A stretch of DNA of 64,000 nucleotides, from assembly GCA_041749535.1 (NCBI GenBank), contig JBGTBE010000042.1:70702-134701 (forward strand), read 5' to 3'. Position 1 is the first letter of the stretch. Each line of letters opens with the position of its first letter. Below the pieces are notes generated by a model that worked only from the letters and a program-made list of their open reading frames with translations, had not been told where the DNA came from and searched no databases. Made by a program: the position numbers and the translations under genes. Shown piece after piece: positions 32,905-42,282 of this stretch. Source of the stretch: JBBQZU01 sp041749535. GTDB lineage: Bacteria > Bacteroidota > Bacteroidia > Flavobacteriales_D > Cryomorphaceae.

Positions 32905-35133
32905 ATGAAGGTTGATTTAGAAAAGGAGAAAAAAGAAATTCTTACCAGCTACCGGAGCCTGCTCAGGGTTGCGAAGCATTCTAAGTCCAATTCTGACAAA
33001 AAACTTCTCAGAAAAGCATTTGATCTCGCACTTGATGCCCACCGGGACATGCGCCGAAAAAGCGGTGAGCCCTACATATACCACCCTATAAGTGTAGCCA
33101 GGATTGTAGCCGAAGAAATAGGTCTTGGCACTACGGCCATCATATGCGCCCTGCTCCATGACACTGTGGAAGATACCGATCTTACCCTCGAGGACATAGA
33201 GCATATGTTTGGTACCAAGGTGAGGCAAATCATCGATGGTCTTACCAAGATAAGCGACATTGTAGACCATACATCCAGCATTCAGGCTGAGAATTTTAAG
33301 AAGATTCTACTCACCCTCAGCGACGATGTAAGGGTGATTCTCATAAAATTGGCTGACCGCCTTCACAACATGCGGACCTTGGATTCCATGCACAGAGACA
33401 AACAGCTGAAAATAGCCAGTGAAACGCAGTATCTCTTTGCTCCCCTGGCCCACAGACTCGGTCTTTACTCCATAAAAACTGAACTCGAAGACCTTGCCCT
33501 TAAGTACAATGAACCCGAAGCCTTCGATGACATTGTAATAAAACTTAAAAAAAGCCAGCCAATCCGAACCCGGTTCATCAACCGCTTTATACTCCCCATA
33601 AAGCGCGCGCTGGATGAAGCCGGTCTTCAATACGAAATCAAGAGCCGCCCCAAATCCATACACAGCATCTGGAATAAAATTTATTCAAAGGGAATTCCTT
33701 TTGAAGAAATTTACGATCTCTTCGCAATCAGAATTATTCTTGACACACCACCCGACCACGAGAAGTCCGATTGCTGGAGGGTTTACTCCATGGTCACTGA
33801 TTTTTACCAGCCAAACCCCGACAGGCTGCGAGACTGGATAAGTACGCCAAAAGCAAATGGCTATGAATCGCTCCACACCACAGTGATGAGTCCCACAGGT
33901 AAGTGGGTAGAGGTGCAGATAAGGACGCGACGTATGAATGAGATTGCGGAAAAAGGCTACGCCGCCCACTGGAAGTACAAAACCCAGCAGGAAACAGCCG
34001 ACTCAAGTATAGATGTATGGCTTGCACGTATTCGTGAAATGCTGGACAACAACAGCAGCGGGGCATTGGACTTTATTGATGATTTCAAGCTCAATCTATT
34101 CAGCGACGAGATCTTTGTCTTTACCCCTCAGGGCGACCTTAAGTCCCTCCCATCAAATGCCACCGCACTCGATTTTGCCTTTGAGATTCACTCTCAGGTA
34201 GGTGAGTCGTGCATAGGCGCGAAAGTAAACCACAAGCTGGTACCGCTGAGTCATCCTTTAAAAAGCGGTGACCAAATAGAGATTCTCACTTCCAAAAAAC
34301 AAAAAGCCAAAGAAGATTGGCTGAACTACGTGGTGACTGCGAAAGCCAAAAGCAAAATAAAGCAGGCACTCAAGGAAGAAACCAAGAAAGTAGCAAGCCT
34401 GGGTAAAGAAATGGTACAGCGCAAATTCAACGCGATGGGCGTGGAATTCAACAGTAAAAACGTCTCTGAGCTGGAACAATTTTATAATTATAAGGGAGCC
34501 ACAGATCTGTACCATGACCTTGCCAAAGGCAAGGTAACGCTCAAAAAAATAAAGGGATATACTGTTGAGAACGGCACGCTTATTTTCAACAACCTTAAAC
34601 AACCGGGCCCGCTGCCACAAGGTAAAGCGGAAGGAACAGGTTCTAAGGTACCCAAAGACCTCCTCATCATCGGCGACAACGAAAAGGATGTTCCCTATAA
34701 ACTTGCACCCTGCTGCAATCCCATTCCAGGTGATGATGTATTCGGATTTGTAACCATTAATGAGGGTATAAAAATACACCGCAACAATTGCCCGAATGCT
34801 GTGGCCCTCCGCTCCAACTACGCGTACAGGGTGATCAGGGCCAAGTGGCAAAGTCAGAAAGACAATGAATTTGTGGCCGATGTATTCTTCAAAGGTATAG
34901 ACGATATAGGCCTTGTGCACAACATAACCCAAACCATCTCAGCCGACCTCAACGTGAACATGAAAGCAATAAGTTTTGAGAGCAACGACGGGGTGTTTGA
35001 TGGCAGGGTGAGCGTGTATGTGTACGATAAGGACCACCTTAACAACCTGATGAGCAAGCTTCGCAAGGTAGAAGGTGTGCTTACTGTAACACGCGGCGAT
35101 ACCGCTGGTAAGATGAATGAAAACGACTTCTGA
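32905..35133 (+). CDS. Bifunctional (p)ppGpp synthetase/hydrolase, RelA/SpoT family
   Basis: 742 residues in the standard order. The HD hydrolase domain has LLHDTVEDTD (His-Asp at 85-86). The synthetase domain has RPKSIHSIWNKI and an NGYESLHT motif. Then come TGS (IFVFTPQGDLKSLP), a zinc-finger/CC region (LAPCCNPIPGDD) and a C-terminal ACT domain. Both catalytic domains look intact, and the basic DRLRDWI segment suits a bifunctional enzyme. It makes and degrades the stringent-response alarmone. The fur-like gene follows. Confidence 0.95.
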   Translation: MKVDLEKEKKEILTSYRSLLRVAKHSKSNSDKKLLRKAFDLALDAHRDMRRKSGEPYIYHPISVARIVAEEIGLGTTAIICALLHDTVEDTDLTLEDIEHMFGTKVRQIIDGLTKISDIVDHTSSIQAENFKKILLTLSDDVRVILIKLADRLHNMRTLDSMHRDKQLKIASETQYLFAPLAHRLGLYSIKTELEDLALKYNEPEAFDDIVIKLKKSQPIRTRFINRFILPIKRALDEAGLQYEIKSRPKSIHSIWNKIYSKGIPFEEIYDLFAIRIILDTPPDHEKSDCWRVYSMVTDFYQPNPDRLRDWISTPKANGYESLHTTVMSPTGKWVEVQIRTRRMNEIAEKGYAAHWKYKTQQETADSSIDVWLARIREMLDNNSSGALDFIDDFKLNLFSDEIFVFTPQGDLKSLPSNATALDFAFEIHSQVGESCIGAKVNHKLVPLSHPLKSGDQIEILTSKKQKAKEDWLNYVVTAKAKSKIKQALKEETKKVASLGKEMVQRKFNAMGVEFNSKNVSELEQFYNYKGATDLYHDLAKGKVTLKKIKGYTVENGTLIFNNLKQPGPLPQGKAEGTGSKVPKDLLIIGDNEKDVPYKLAPCCNPIPGDDVFGFVTINEGIKIHRNNCPNAVALRSNYAYRVIRAKWQSQKDNEFVADVFFKGIDDIGLVHNITQTISADLNVNMKAISFESNDGVFDGRVSVYVYDKDHLNNLMSKLRKVEGVLTVTRGDTAGKMNENDF

Positions 35134-35159
35134 TTCGCGCCACTTTCAGATGATTTAAC

Positions 35160-35167
35160 TACATTTG
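35160..35167 (+). promoter_or_regulatory. -7 element just upstream of the fur-like gene
   Basis: TACATTTG is an exact TAnnTTTG, followed by CGGC, and ends 12 nt before the ATG at 35180. If used, the 5' leader would be only a few bases. It also overlaps a possible upstream TTG start, which argues for the ATG. Confidence 0.4.
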
Positions 35168-35179
35168 CGGCACAACTCA

Positions 35180-35650
35180 ATGGGGTCAAAACTAGAAACA
35201 CAACAAACAGTTCGTCAGATTTTTTCGGCGTATCTCGAGCAAAACGGGCACCGAAAAACACCTGAACGTTTTGCCATACTCAGTGAAATTTATGATTATG
35301 TAGGCCATTTCGATATAGAGTCGCTCTATATTAAAATGAAAAACAAAAATTACCGCGTGAGCCGCGCCACCCTATACAATACCATAGACCTGCTTCTAGC
35401 TTGCGGCTTGGTGCGCAAGCATCAGTTTGGCAAAAACATTGCACAATTCGAAAAATCGCATGATTACAAGCAACACGATCATGTAATATGCACAGACACA
35501 GGAGATGTGCTGGAATTTTGTGACCCCCGTATCGAATCGATAAAGAAGACCATTGAAGACATTTTTAAAGTGAAGGTATTACACCATAGTTTGTACTTTT
35601 ACGCGGTTCGCAATGAAACTACCAATACTGAACCGAACAAACAATCTTAA
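35180..35650 (+). CDS. Fur-family transcriptional regulator
   Basis: I choose ATG 35180 (MGSKLETQQTVRQ, 156 residues) because the upstream TTG lies within a -7 element. The winged helix is visible (GHRKTPERFAILSEIY and RVSRATLYNTIDLLLACGLV), then the dimer domain with HDHVICTDTGDVLEF. In canonical Fur this stretch reads C-x2-C-G; here the second Cys is Thr, and no second CxxC is present, so the structural zinc site is probably lost. Metal specificity is therefore uncertain. It follows relA/spoT and precedes an STAS gene. Confidence 0.88.
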   Translation: MGSKLETQQTVRQIFSAYLEQNGHRKTPERFAILSEIYDYVGHFDIESLYIKMKNKNYRVSRATLYNTIDLLLACGLVRKHQFGKNIAQFEKSHDYKQHDHVICTDTGDVLEFCDPRIESIKKTIEDIFKVKVLHHSLYFYAVRNETTNTEPNKQS

Positions 35651-35677
35651 CTACTCAAACTACTCAAACTACTCAAA
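35651..35677 (+). repeat. Three tandem copies of CTACTCAAA before the STAS gene
   Basis: A 9-bp unit repeated exactly three times in the 33-base gap between the fur-like and STAS genes. It is pyrimidine/A-rich and nearly free of G, so no Shine-Dalgarno sequence is present. Copy number could vary by slippage. Confidence 0.85.
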
Positions 35678-35683
35678 CGAAAC

Positions 35684-36046
35684 ATGGCATTCAGTTACGC
35701 AATAACTAAAAATGGCAAGCTTGCAACTCTCTCTCTCGCTGGCCGACTGGTTGACAAAGGAGAGGCTGTAGAAATCAGCGTAGAGATAGAACAGGAACTT
35801 GAAGATGGTACCCACCACTTCATCATCGATCTGGCTGAGCTGGAATACATGAACAGCACCGGGCTCAACATCCTCATCAACCTGATGAATAAAACAAAGA
35901 ATGAAGGTGGCGCAGCTGTCATTGTAGGAGCCAAGCCCCGCATCGACGCGCTTTTCAGTGTCACAAAACTGAGCTCAGTTTTCACCATGATGAAGAACAT
36001 GGATGAGGCAATTCTGTATTTTCAAGAATTAAGCGAAAGTCGTTAA
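35684..36046 (+). CDS. STAS-domain protein (anti-sigma factor antagonist-like)
   Basis: 120 residues forming one STAS domain: beta strand SYAITKNGKLATLSLAGRLV, then LAELEYMNSTGLNILINLM, where the Ser/Thr (MNST) matches the phosphorylated site of SpoIIAA-type antagonists. No partner kinase or sigma factor is encoded nearby. It ends one codon before purA (TAA then ATG), so the two are certainly co-transcribed. Confidence 0.88.
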   Translation: MAFSYAITKNGKLATLSLAGRLVDKGEAVEISVEIEQELEDGTHHFIIDLAELEYMNSTGLNILINLMNKTKNEGGAAVIVGAKPRIDALFSVTKLSSVFTMMKNMDEAILYFQELSESR

Positions 36047-37333
36047 ATGCAACACAAGGTAGATGTACTGCTCGGTCTGCAATGGGGCGACGAGGGGAAG
36101 GGTAAAATTGTAGATGTTCTTACTCCAAGCTACGATCTTATCGCGCGCTTTCAAGGTGGGCCAAATGCCGGACACACGCTTATATTCAACGGCATGAAGC
36201 ATGTACTGCATACCATACCTTCGGGAATTTTCCACCCTGACAAACTCAATGTTGTAGGCAATGGCGTAGTCATTGACCCCATCATTTTCCAAAGAGAAAC
36301 GGATGCCCTTGAGAAAATGGGCGTTTCTATAAAGGGCAACCTGCTCATATCGCGAAAGGCGCACCTCATTCTGCCCACACATTGCATACTCGACTCAGCA
36401 TCGGAAGCTGAGAAGGGCACGAAGAAAATTGGCTCTACGCTGAAGGGGATCGGGCCTACTTACATGGACAAAACAGGGCGCAATGGCCTTCGTGTTGGAG
36501 ACCTGTTTGCACCCGATTTCATGGAGAAGTACAACACCCTTAAAAACAAGCACAAGCGAATTCTTGAACAGTTCGATTTCAGCTATGACCTTGCCGAAAA
36601 AGAAGAAGCATGGTTTCGAGGCGTGGAGCATTTGAAAAAGCTTACCGTCATTGACTCTGAGCATTTTTTGAACCGAAAGCTTGCTGGCGGAAGCCGCATA
36701 TTGGCGGAAGGTGCGCAGGGCAGTCTGCTAGATATAGATTTTGGAAGCTATCCCTTTGTGACGTCTTCGAATACGGTAACAGCCGGTGCATGCACCGGTC
36801 TTGGCATAGCCCCAAATCGCATAGGTGAGGTAATAGGTATCTTCAAGGCATACTGCACACGCGTGGGCAGTGGCCCGTTTCCCACAGAGCTTGACAATGA
36901 GATTGGTGAGCGCATGCGCCAAGAGGGAGGAGAATTTGGCGCCACCACCGGCAGGCCTCGTCGCTGCGGATGGCTAGACCTGCCCGCTTTGAAATATGCC
37001 ATCATGATCAATGGAGTTACCCAGCTGAACATGACCAAAGCCGATGTACTCTCTATTTTCGATACGATAAAAATATGTACCCACTACAAGTACAAAGGCG
37101 AGAAGATTGATTACCTGCCCTACGATGCCGAACTTGGTGAAGTAGAACCTGTGTACACCGATATGAAAGGTTGGAAAACTGATCTTACTGGGCTGAACAG
37201 GGAAATAGATTTCCCACAGGAATTGAGCACATACATTGCCTATCTTGAAAAAGAACTTCAAACGCCTATCACGGTGGTATCCGTTGGCCCCGATAGAAAA
37301 CAAACCATCCTGCGCTCAGCAGTGCCCGTCTGA
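36047..37333 (+). CDS. purA: Adenylosuccinate synthetase
   Basis: Catalyses IMP + aspartate + GTP to adenylosuccinate, the first committed step to AMP. 428 residues, full length. The GTP loop GLQWGDEGKGK (10-20) and NAGHT (about 39-43) are intact, as are GPTYMDKTGR and TTTGRPRRCGWLD-like motifs in the second half. The ATG follows the STAS stop directly. Confidence 0.97.
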   Translation: MQHKVDVLLGLQWGDEGKGKIVDVLTPSYDLIARFQGGPNAGHTLIFNGMKHVLHTIPSGIFHPDKLNVVGNGVVIDPIIFQRETDALEKMGVSIKGNLLISRKAHLILPTHCILDSASEAEKGTKKIGSTLKGIGPTYMDKTGRNGLRVGDLFAPDFMEKYNTLKNKHKRILEQFDFSYDLAEKEEAWFRGVEHLKKLTVIDSEHFLNRKLAGGSRILAEGAQGSLLDIDFGSYPFVTSSNTVTAGACTGLGIAPNRIGEVIGIFKAYCTRVGSGPFPTELDNEIGERMRQEGGEFGATTGRPRRCGWLDLPALKYAIMINGVTQLNMTKADVLSIFDTIKICTHYKYKGEKIDYLPYDAELGEVEPVYTDMKGWKTDLTGLNREIDFPQELSTYIAYLEKELQTPITVVSVGPDRKQTILRSAVPV

Positions 37334-37363
37334 GTGCGGCATTGATTTTGCTCAGCCCGCCAA

Positions 37364-38974
37364 ATGCACAACCCAACCCTTATTCGGCGAGTTCTTCACA
37401 CCCTCACCTTCTGCCTGCTATCAATAGTTGCATTTGCGCAGCCTCGCAATACCATTGAGCTGCTCGGCGCGCGCGACCTGAAGTTCGATAAAAGCATGGG
37501 CATTGACGCACAGCGGCTCATCGGAGATGTGCGCTTCAGGCATAAAGGAGCCTTGATGTGGTGCGACAGCGCTTATCTTTACAACCGTACCAACAGCCTC
37601 GACGCCTTCGGAAACGTACGCGTTTTGCAAGGCGATACCCTGGAACTTCTCAGCGATAAGCTTTATTACGATGGCAATACACAGTTTGTAAAGGTGAGGG
37701 ACAATGTGGTGCTCAAAGATGGTGAGATGACCCTCACCACTAATGTGCTGGACTTCGACCGGCGCACAGGCAAAGCGGTGTATTATGAAGGTGGTAGAAT
37801 TGTATCAGCTGCCAATACCAATGAACTTGAAAGCCTGGAAGGCCGCTACAATGCGGAAATTAAATACTTCTATTTCCGCAAAAAGGTAAAACTCACAAAT
37901 CCCAAATACCGCGTAGAAACAGACTCCCTCAACTACGACAACATTCGGGAAACGGCCTATTTCATGGGGCCTACCTATATCTACTCCGAAGAGAATACCA
38001 TATACTGTGAGAATGGATGGTACGACACCCGAAGCGACATTAGCCAATTTAATGAAAACGCATCCATAGACAATGGAAAACAGATTCTTCGGGGAGATAG
38101 TCTCTGGTATGACCGAAACAATGGTGTAGGAAAAGGATACCGGAATGTGTCCGTTTTCGACCGTGAAGCCAATTACATCATCAAAGGCCAGCTCGGCACT
38201 ATGTACGAAAGCAGCAGCCGCTCACTCATGACTGGCAAAGCCCACCTTATTCAATTTGACAAAACCGATACCCTTTACATGGCTGCAGATACCCTGCTGG
38301 CCTCCGGCGATACCATTTCCGGAAGGAGGGTGTTTGCGTACCCATCCGTACGGTTTTTCAGAAATGACCTTCAGGGTGTGGCCGACTCAGTGGTATACGC
38401 CCGCACAGATAGTATGATATATATGTACCGCACCCCGGTGTTGTGGAGCGCGAATACCCAGATTACAGGCGATACCATGGAGATCTCCACCAGGCAAAAC
38501 AAAATTCACCGCCTGTACGTGTTTCAAAATGCTTACATGGCTGAGAAAATGGACAGTACCAAGTTCCAACAAATAAAAGGGCGGCGATTAACGGGCTACT
38601 TCAAGGACAATGAACTGTACAAAACCGTGATAGAAGGCAACGGGCAATCCCTTTACTATGCCGAAGAGGAAGCCAAAACCAACCCCACAGACAGCCTCGC
38701 TGTGTCCATTAAGAATATCATTGGCGTGTACATTTCCATATGCAGCAACATTGCCATCTACATGGAAAATAAGAAAGTGAAAACAATACGTTTTCTCACC
38801 AAACCATCCGGGCGATTTATACCCTTACCCCTACTCGATCCTGAAGAAGCTTACTTTGATGGCTTTATTTGGTACCACACCATGCGCCCGGTTGATAAGG
38901 ACGACATTTTCCGCAAGGTGCAACCTGACAATGTTTTTGCCCCCAGGGTAAAGGTCAAGTCGTTCTCTAAATAA
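37364..38974 (+). CDS. OstA-like outer-membrane/LPS transport protein
   Basis: 536 residues with a signal peptide (LLSIVAFAQ, cleavage about 26). The mature protein repeats an OstA/LptA-like beta pattern: GDVRFRHKGALMWCDSAYLY, FGNVRVLQGDTLELLSDKLYY, NVVLKDGEMTLTTNVLDFD. These are the beta-jellyroll repeats used to shuttle LPS across the periplasm. Bacteroidota often encode such a long OstA-like protein in addition to LptD. Its exact part in LPS transport is inferred. It lies 30 nt after purA; lptD is 3.3 kb downstream on the other strand. Confidence 0.85.
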   Translation: MHNPTLIRRVLHTLTFCLLSIVAFAQPRNTIELLGARDLKFDKSMGIDAQRLIGDVRFRHKGALMWCDSAYLYNRTNSLDAFGNVRVLQGDTLELLSDKLYYDGNTQFVKVRDNVVLKDGEMTLTTNVLDFDRRTGKAVYYEGGRIVSAANTNELESLEGRYNAEIKYFYFRKKVKLTNPKYRVETDSLNYDNIRETAYFMGPTYIYSEENTIYCENGWYDTRSDISQFNENASIDNGKQILRGDSLWYDRNNGVGKGYRNVSVFDREANYIIKGQLGTMYESSSRSLMTGKAHLIQFDKTDTLYMAADTLLASGDTISGRRVFAYPSVRFFRNDLQGVADSVVYARTDSMIYMYRTPVLWSANTQITGDTMEISTRQNKIHRLYVFQNAYMAEKMDSTKFQQIKGRRLTGYFKDNELYKTVIEGNGQSLYYAEEEAKTNPTDSLAVSIKNIIGVYISICSNIAIYMENKKVKTIRFLTKPSGRFIPLPLLDPEEAYFDGFIWYHTMRPVDKDDIFRKVQPDNVFAPRVKVKSFSK

Positions 38975-39045
38975 ATTCGGATAGATTCCGCATTATCTAA
39001 AATTCTTTCACAATAGTTGCACCCGTTCCTTTATTAATCGTAATA

Positions 39046-39077
39046 TTGCAATGTATTAATGAAGCAAAATAATTTTG
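39046..39077 (+). promoter_or_regulatory. Promoter of the DUF6428 gene with an overlapping palindrome
   Basis: TTG (39046-39048), 21 nt, then TAATTTTG (39070-39077), an exact TAnnTTTG. Overlapping the -33 part, TAATA (39041-39045) and TATTA (39054-39058) form an inverted repeat around TTGCAATG, which resembles ArsR-type operators. Confidence 0.5.
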
Positions 39078-39138
39078 TGCCTTTCGCTAAGTGCATAATC
39101 CTAAACCAACAGCATTCTACAATTTAAAAATTAACCAG

Positions 39139-39606
39139 ATGAAACTCTCACAAGTAAAACACGCATTGCAAGGCATTCGCACAATCGGATTTAAACTGCC
39201 CGACGGGACATTGGTTCCAGCGCATTTTCACGTAACAGAAATAGGCAAAGTGAACAAGCACTTTATAGATTGCGGTGGCAACATCAGAAAAGAAGAAGTA
39301 ATAAACTTTCAACTGTGGAACGCCAATGATTACAACCACAGGCTACACCCTGAAAAGCTACTTAAAATAGTGAACTTGTCGGAGCAAAAACTGGGCCTTG
39401 CTGACCTGGATATCGAAGTGGAATACCAGGGGCAAACCATACAAAAATTTGGTCTTGATTTCGACGGAACCGAATTCATGCTCACCCCGCTGCACACCGA
39501 TTGCCTGGCCAAGGAAAATTGTGGTTTGCCAGCAAAGAAGCCGGAAGCCATAGCAGCAAAAAAGGAATCTGTAGCCTGCTGTGGGTCCGATTCTGGTTGC
39601 TGCTAA
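39139..39606 (+). CDS. DUF6428 family protein
   Basis: From ATG 39139 (MKLSQVKHALQGIRTIGFKL, 155 residues); a GTG 48 nt upstream lies after the -7 element and would add a less likely extension. Conserved-looking stretches are GTLVPAHFHVTEIG, VNFQLWNANDYNHRL and LDIEVEYQGQTI. The tail ends CCGSDSGCC, a cysteine cluster that could bind metal or arsenite. In other Bacteroidota this family occurs beside ArsR and arsenate reductase genes, but neither is present here. Function not established; a role in arsenic or metal stress is inferred. Confidence 0.8.
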   Translation: MKLSQVKHALQGIRTIGFKLPDGTLVPAHFHVTEIGKVNKHFIDCGGNIRKEEVINFQLWNANDYNHRLHPEKLLKIVNLSEQKLGLADLDIEVEYQGQTIQKFGLDFDGTEFMLTPLHTDCLAKENCGLPAKKPEAIAAKKESVACCGSDSGCC

Positions 39607-39631
39607 CTCAAGTTAAAACTGTAGGACATTT

Positions 39632-39654
39632 ACCAGGCTGAAACAGTACCTGGT
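39632..39654 (+). other. Stable hairpin after the DUF6428 gene
   Basis: ACCAGG-CTG, loop AAA, CAG-TA-CCTGGT: nine base pairs with a 2-nt bulge. No T tract follows, so it is not a textbook terminator. It could be an mRNA 3'-end stabiliser. Confidence 0.5.
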
Positions 39655-39771
39655 GGTGCGACAGAGATTGGTAAACCAAATTCGGCTGCAGCCATTCTGC
39701 ACAGTGATAGATGTTAGAAATAATTCGCATCGAGACCTTCAATATTCAAATCTTTGTGCACCTTCGCTTAC

Positions 39772-42258
39772 TTGGAACAACCACACTTCAATCACAAACA
39801 CATAGAATATGCCGGCCTCTCAGCTGAAGATGTAGTAGCCCAACGCGCGCTCAACGGTACCAATGCACTCGGCCACCGACAAAGACAGTTTTTGCAGCAT
39901 CTTTTTTCGGTGATTAAAGAGCCCATGTTTCTGCTGCTTATGGCGGCATGCATCATCTACTTCTTGCTCAAGGAACTCCCTGAAGGGTTTACCATGCTCG
40001 CAGCACTCCTGTTTGTAGCAGGAATCGATGTGTTTCAAAATTTCAGAAGCCAGCGGGCAGTGAAGGCCCTTGGCCGCATTACTGCATCTAGTGTAAAGGT
40101 TATTCGCAATGCGGCCATCACCGAAGTAGCCATTGAAGAATTGGTTACGCAAGATGTAATAATATGCGATGAAGGAACTGTGGTGCCCGCCGATGCAAGC
40201 ATACTTTCATCCTATGATTTCAGCGTGAATGAAGCGATCCTTACGGGAGAGTCTGTTTCGGTAGAAAAAATTGCTCCTGACCCCATCATGCAAGGAACCT
40301 TGGTAGTGAGAGGATACTGCTATGCAAAAGTAACTGCAGTGGGCAAGCAAACCACCCTGGGAGGTATTGGCGCGTTGGTGGCACAATCTGGCAAGGAAAA
40401 GACCCCTTTGCAGGAAAAGGTAAACCGGTTCGTGAAAACCATGGTCATTGCCGGCAGTTTGGCATTCGTATTTGTATGGGCTTATTATTGGTGGAAGGAT
40501 GGCAGCATCATTTACGGTCTGCTCCAGGGACTCACCATGGCCATGTCGGTTTTACCAGAGGAAATACCCGTGGCACTTTCCACCTTTATGGCGCTAGGTG
40601 CCTACCGACTTCTGAAATATGGAGTGATAGCCAGAAGCCCTAAAACAGTAGAAACCCTGGGTTCAGCTACAGTGATATGCCTGGACAAGACAGGCACGCT
40701 CACCCAGAATCTTATGGAGGTGCAAAGTGCGTATAGCTTTTCTTCACTTGGCGAAATAAAATATGCAACAGCCACTGAAGCGGATGAGGTGCTGGAATAC
40801 GCCATGTGGGCGAGTGAGGAGCATCCATTTGACCCCATGGAGATTTCCATCCACGACTTGTATGCGAAGCTTTGTAAAGGAGACTTGCGACCTGAATTCA
40901 AGATGGTCCGTGAATTTCCCCTTTCGGGAAAACCACCTGTGATGACCCACATATTCCAAAACAATACCTTGGAGTGGAAGATAGGCTGTAAAGGAGGACT
41001 AGAAGGTATTTTGAACATGTGCCACCTGTCTTCTGATGTGAGGGAAATGCTGGTGCAGCAGGGGCTCAACTATGCGAAAAAAGGGTTGCGTGTACTCGGT
41101 GTGGCAAAAGGAAAACTTGCTGCAGAATCACTGCCCAAAACCCAGGAAGAAATCGAATTTACCTTTCTCGGAATCATCACCTTTTACGACCCCCCGGTTG
41201 ATGGCATCGCCGGTGTGATACAGGATTTCTACAACGCTGGTATAGATGTAAAAATGATAACTGGCGACTACAAAGAAACGGCCCTTGCTGTAGCTGCTCA
41301 AACAGGAATCAAAGCCGACGCTTCCATGAACGGCGACGAGATTGACAAGCTTGATGATGCCGCATTGTGCAAAGCCATCGAGGGGGTAAGTGTATTTGCG
41401 AGGGTATCGCCCAGTGCCAAACTCAGGGTGGTTGAAGCACTTAAAAACAATGGAGAAATTGTGGCCATGACAGGCGATGGGGTGAATGACGGCCCGGCGC
41501 TCAAAGCTGCCCACATAGGCATAGCCATGGGAAAACGAGGCACCGATGTTGCCAAAGGTGCCGCGGGGATTGTACTTTCCAAGGACGATCTTTCCAAGAT
41601 GACCGATGCCATATTTCTAGGGCGCAGAATCAATGTGAATCTCACCAAGGCCATCCGCTACATCATTTCCATACACATACCCATAATTCTGCTGGTCACC
41701 ATGCCCATCTTCTTCGGATGGCTTCCTGCACTGCTCTTCGCGCCAGTGCACGTGATTTTCCTTGAACTCATCATGGGGCCCACCTGCTCCATTATATATG
41801 AAAACGATCCTGTTCCGAAAAGTGACCTTAAACATCCATTGAAAGGAAGCGGTAAGAATTTGCTGAGCTTCTCTCAACTCGGATTCACAATACTGCAAGG
41901 AATCATGATTACAGCAGCTTGTCTGCTTGCCGGGTTCTATGGGTACCAATCAGGGTTTGACGACACGAAGAGTCGCGCCTTGATTTTCACCACCCTTATT
42001 TTATCCAATATTTTTCTCACCCTTGTGAACAGGTCGTTTACAAAGTCCATCTTTCAAACCATACGCCGAAAGAATGGGTTACTGCCTTTAATTATTGGTA
42101 TTTCACTTGCTATGCTCTTCACGTTGCTGTACACCCCAATGGCAAGGATACTCTTTGAGCTATCGGTACTCACAGCCAGGGAACTCGCCATCTGCGCAGC
42201 ATTTGCAGGGGCAGGTGTATTCTGGACAGAGCCATTCAAGAGTTGGAAAAATTCCTGA
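39772..42258 (+). CDS. Cation-translocating P-type ATPase (P2-like, Ca2+-pump family)
   Basis: About 828 residues. There is no ATG near the start; TTG 39772 (or TTG 39754) must serve, and I prefer 39772 because AATCTTTG at 39749-39756 looks like a -7 element. The N-terminal cation-ATPase domain reads YAGLSAEDVVAQRALNGTNAL. Then come LTGESVSV, PEEIPVALS in helix 4, DKTGTLTQ, and GDGVNDGPAL. PEEIP replaces the PEGLP of classical Ca2+ pumps. No heavy-metal CPC or HMA is present. The likely ion is Ca2+ or another hard cation; the sequence does not settle it. It is convergent with lptD. Confidence 0.85.
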   Translation: MEQPHFNHKHIEYAGLSAEDVVAQRALNGTNALGHRQRQFLQHLFSVIKEPMFLLLMAACIIYFLLKELPEGFTMLAALLFVAGIDVFQNFRSQRAVKALGRITASSVKVIRNAAITEVAIEELVTQDVIICDEGTVVPADASILSSYDFSVNEAILTGESVSVEKIAPDPIMQGTLVVRGYCYAKVTAVGKQTTLGGIGALVAQSGKEKTPLQEKVNRFVKTMVIAGSLAFVFVWAYYWWKDGSIIYGLLQGLTMAMSVLPEEIPVALSTFMALGAYRLLKYGVIARSPKTVETLGSATVICLDKTGTLTQNLMEVQSAYSFSSLGEIKYATATEADEVLEYAMWASEEHPFDPMEISIHDLYAKLCKGDLRPEFKMVREFPLSGKPPVMTHIFQNNTLEWKIGCKGGLEGILNMCHLSSDVREMLVQQGLNYAKKGLRVLGVAKGKLAAESLPKTQEEIEFTFLGIITFYDPPVDGIAGVIQDFYNAGIDVKMITGDYKETALAVAAQTGIKADASMNGDEIDKLDDAALCKAIEGVSVFARVSPSAKLRVVEALKNNGEIVAMTGDGVNDGPALKAAHIGIAMGKRGTDVAKGAAGIVLSKDDLSKMTDAIFLGRRINVNLTKAIRYIISIHIPIILLVTMPIFFGWLPALLFAPVHVIFLELIMGPTCSIIYENDPVPKSDLKHPLKGSGKNLLSFSQLGFTILQGIMITAACLLAGFYGYQSGFDDTKSRALIFTTLILSNIFLTLVNRSFTKSIFQTIRRKNGLLPLIIGISLAMLFTLLYTPMARILFELSVLTARELAICAAFAGAGVFWTEPFKSWKNS

Positions 42259-42282
42259 ACAAGACTGCCGAAAACCAGCGCA

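Noticed and set aside
34258..34932. Minus-strand 224-residue frame inside relA/spoT
   Set aside because: Antisense to the TGS/zinc-finger region; Phe/Tyr-rich translation without a family.
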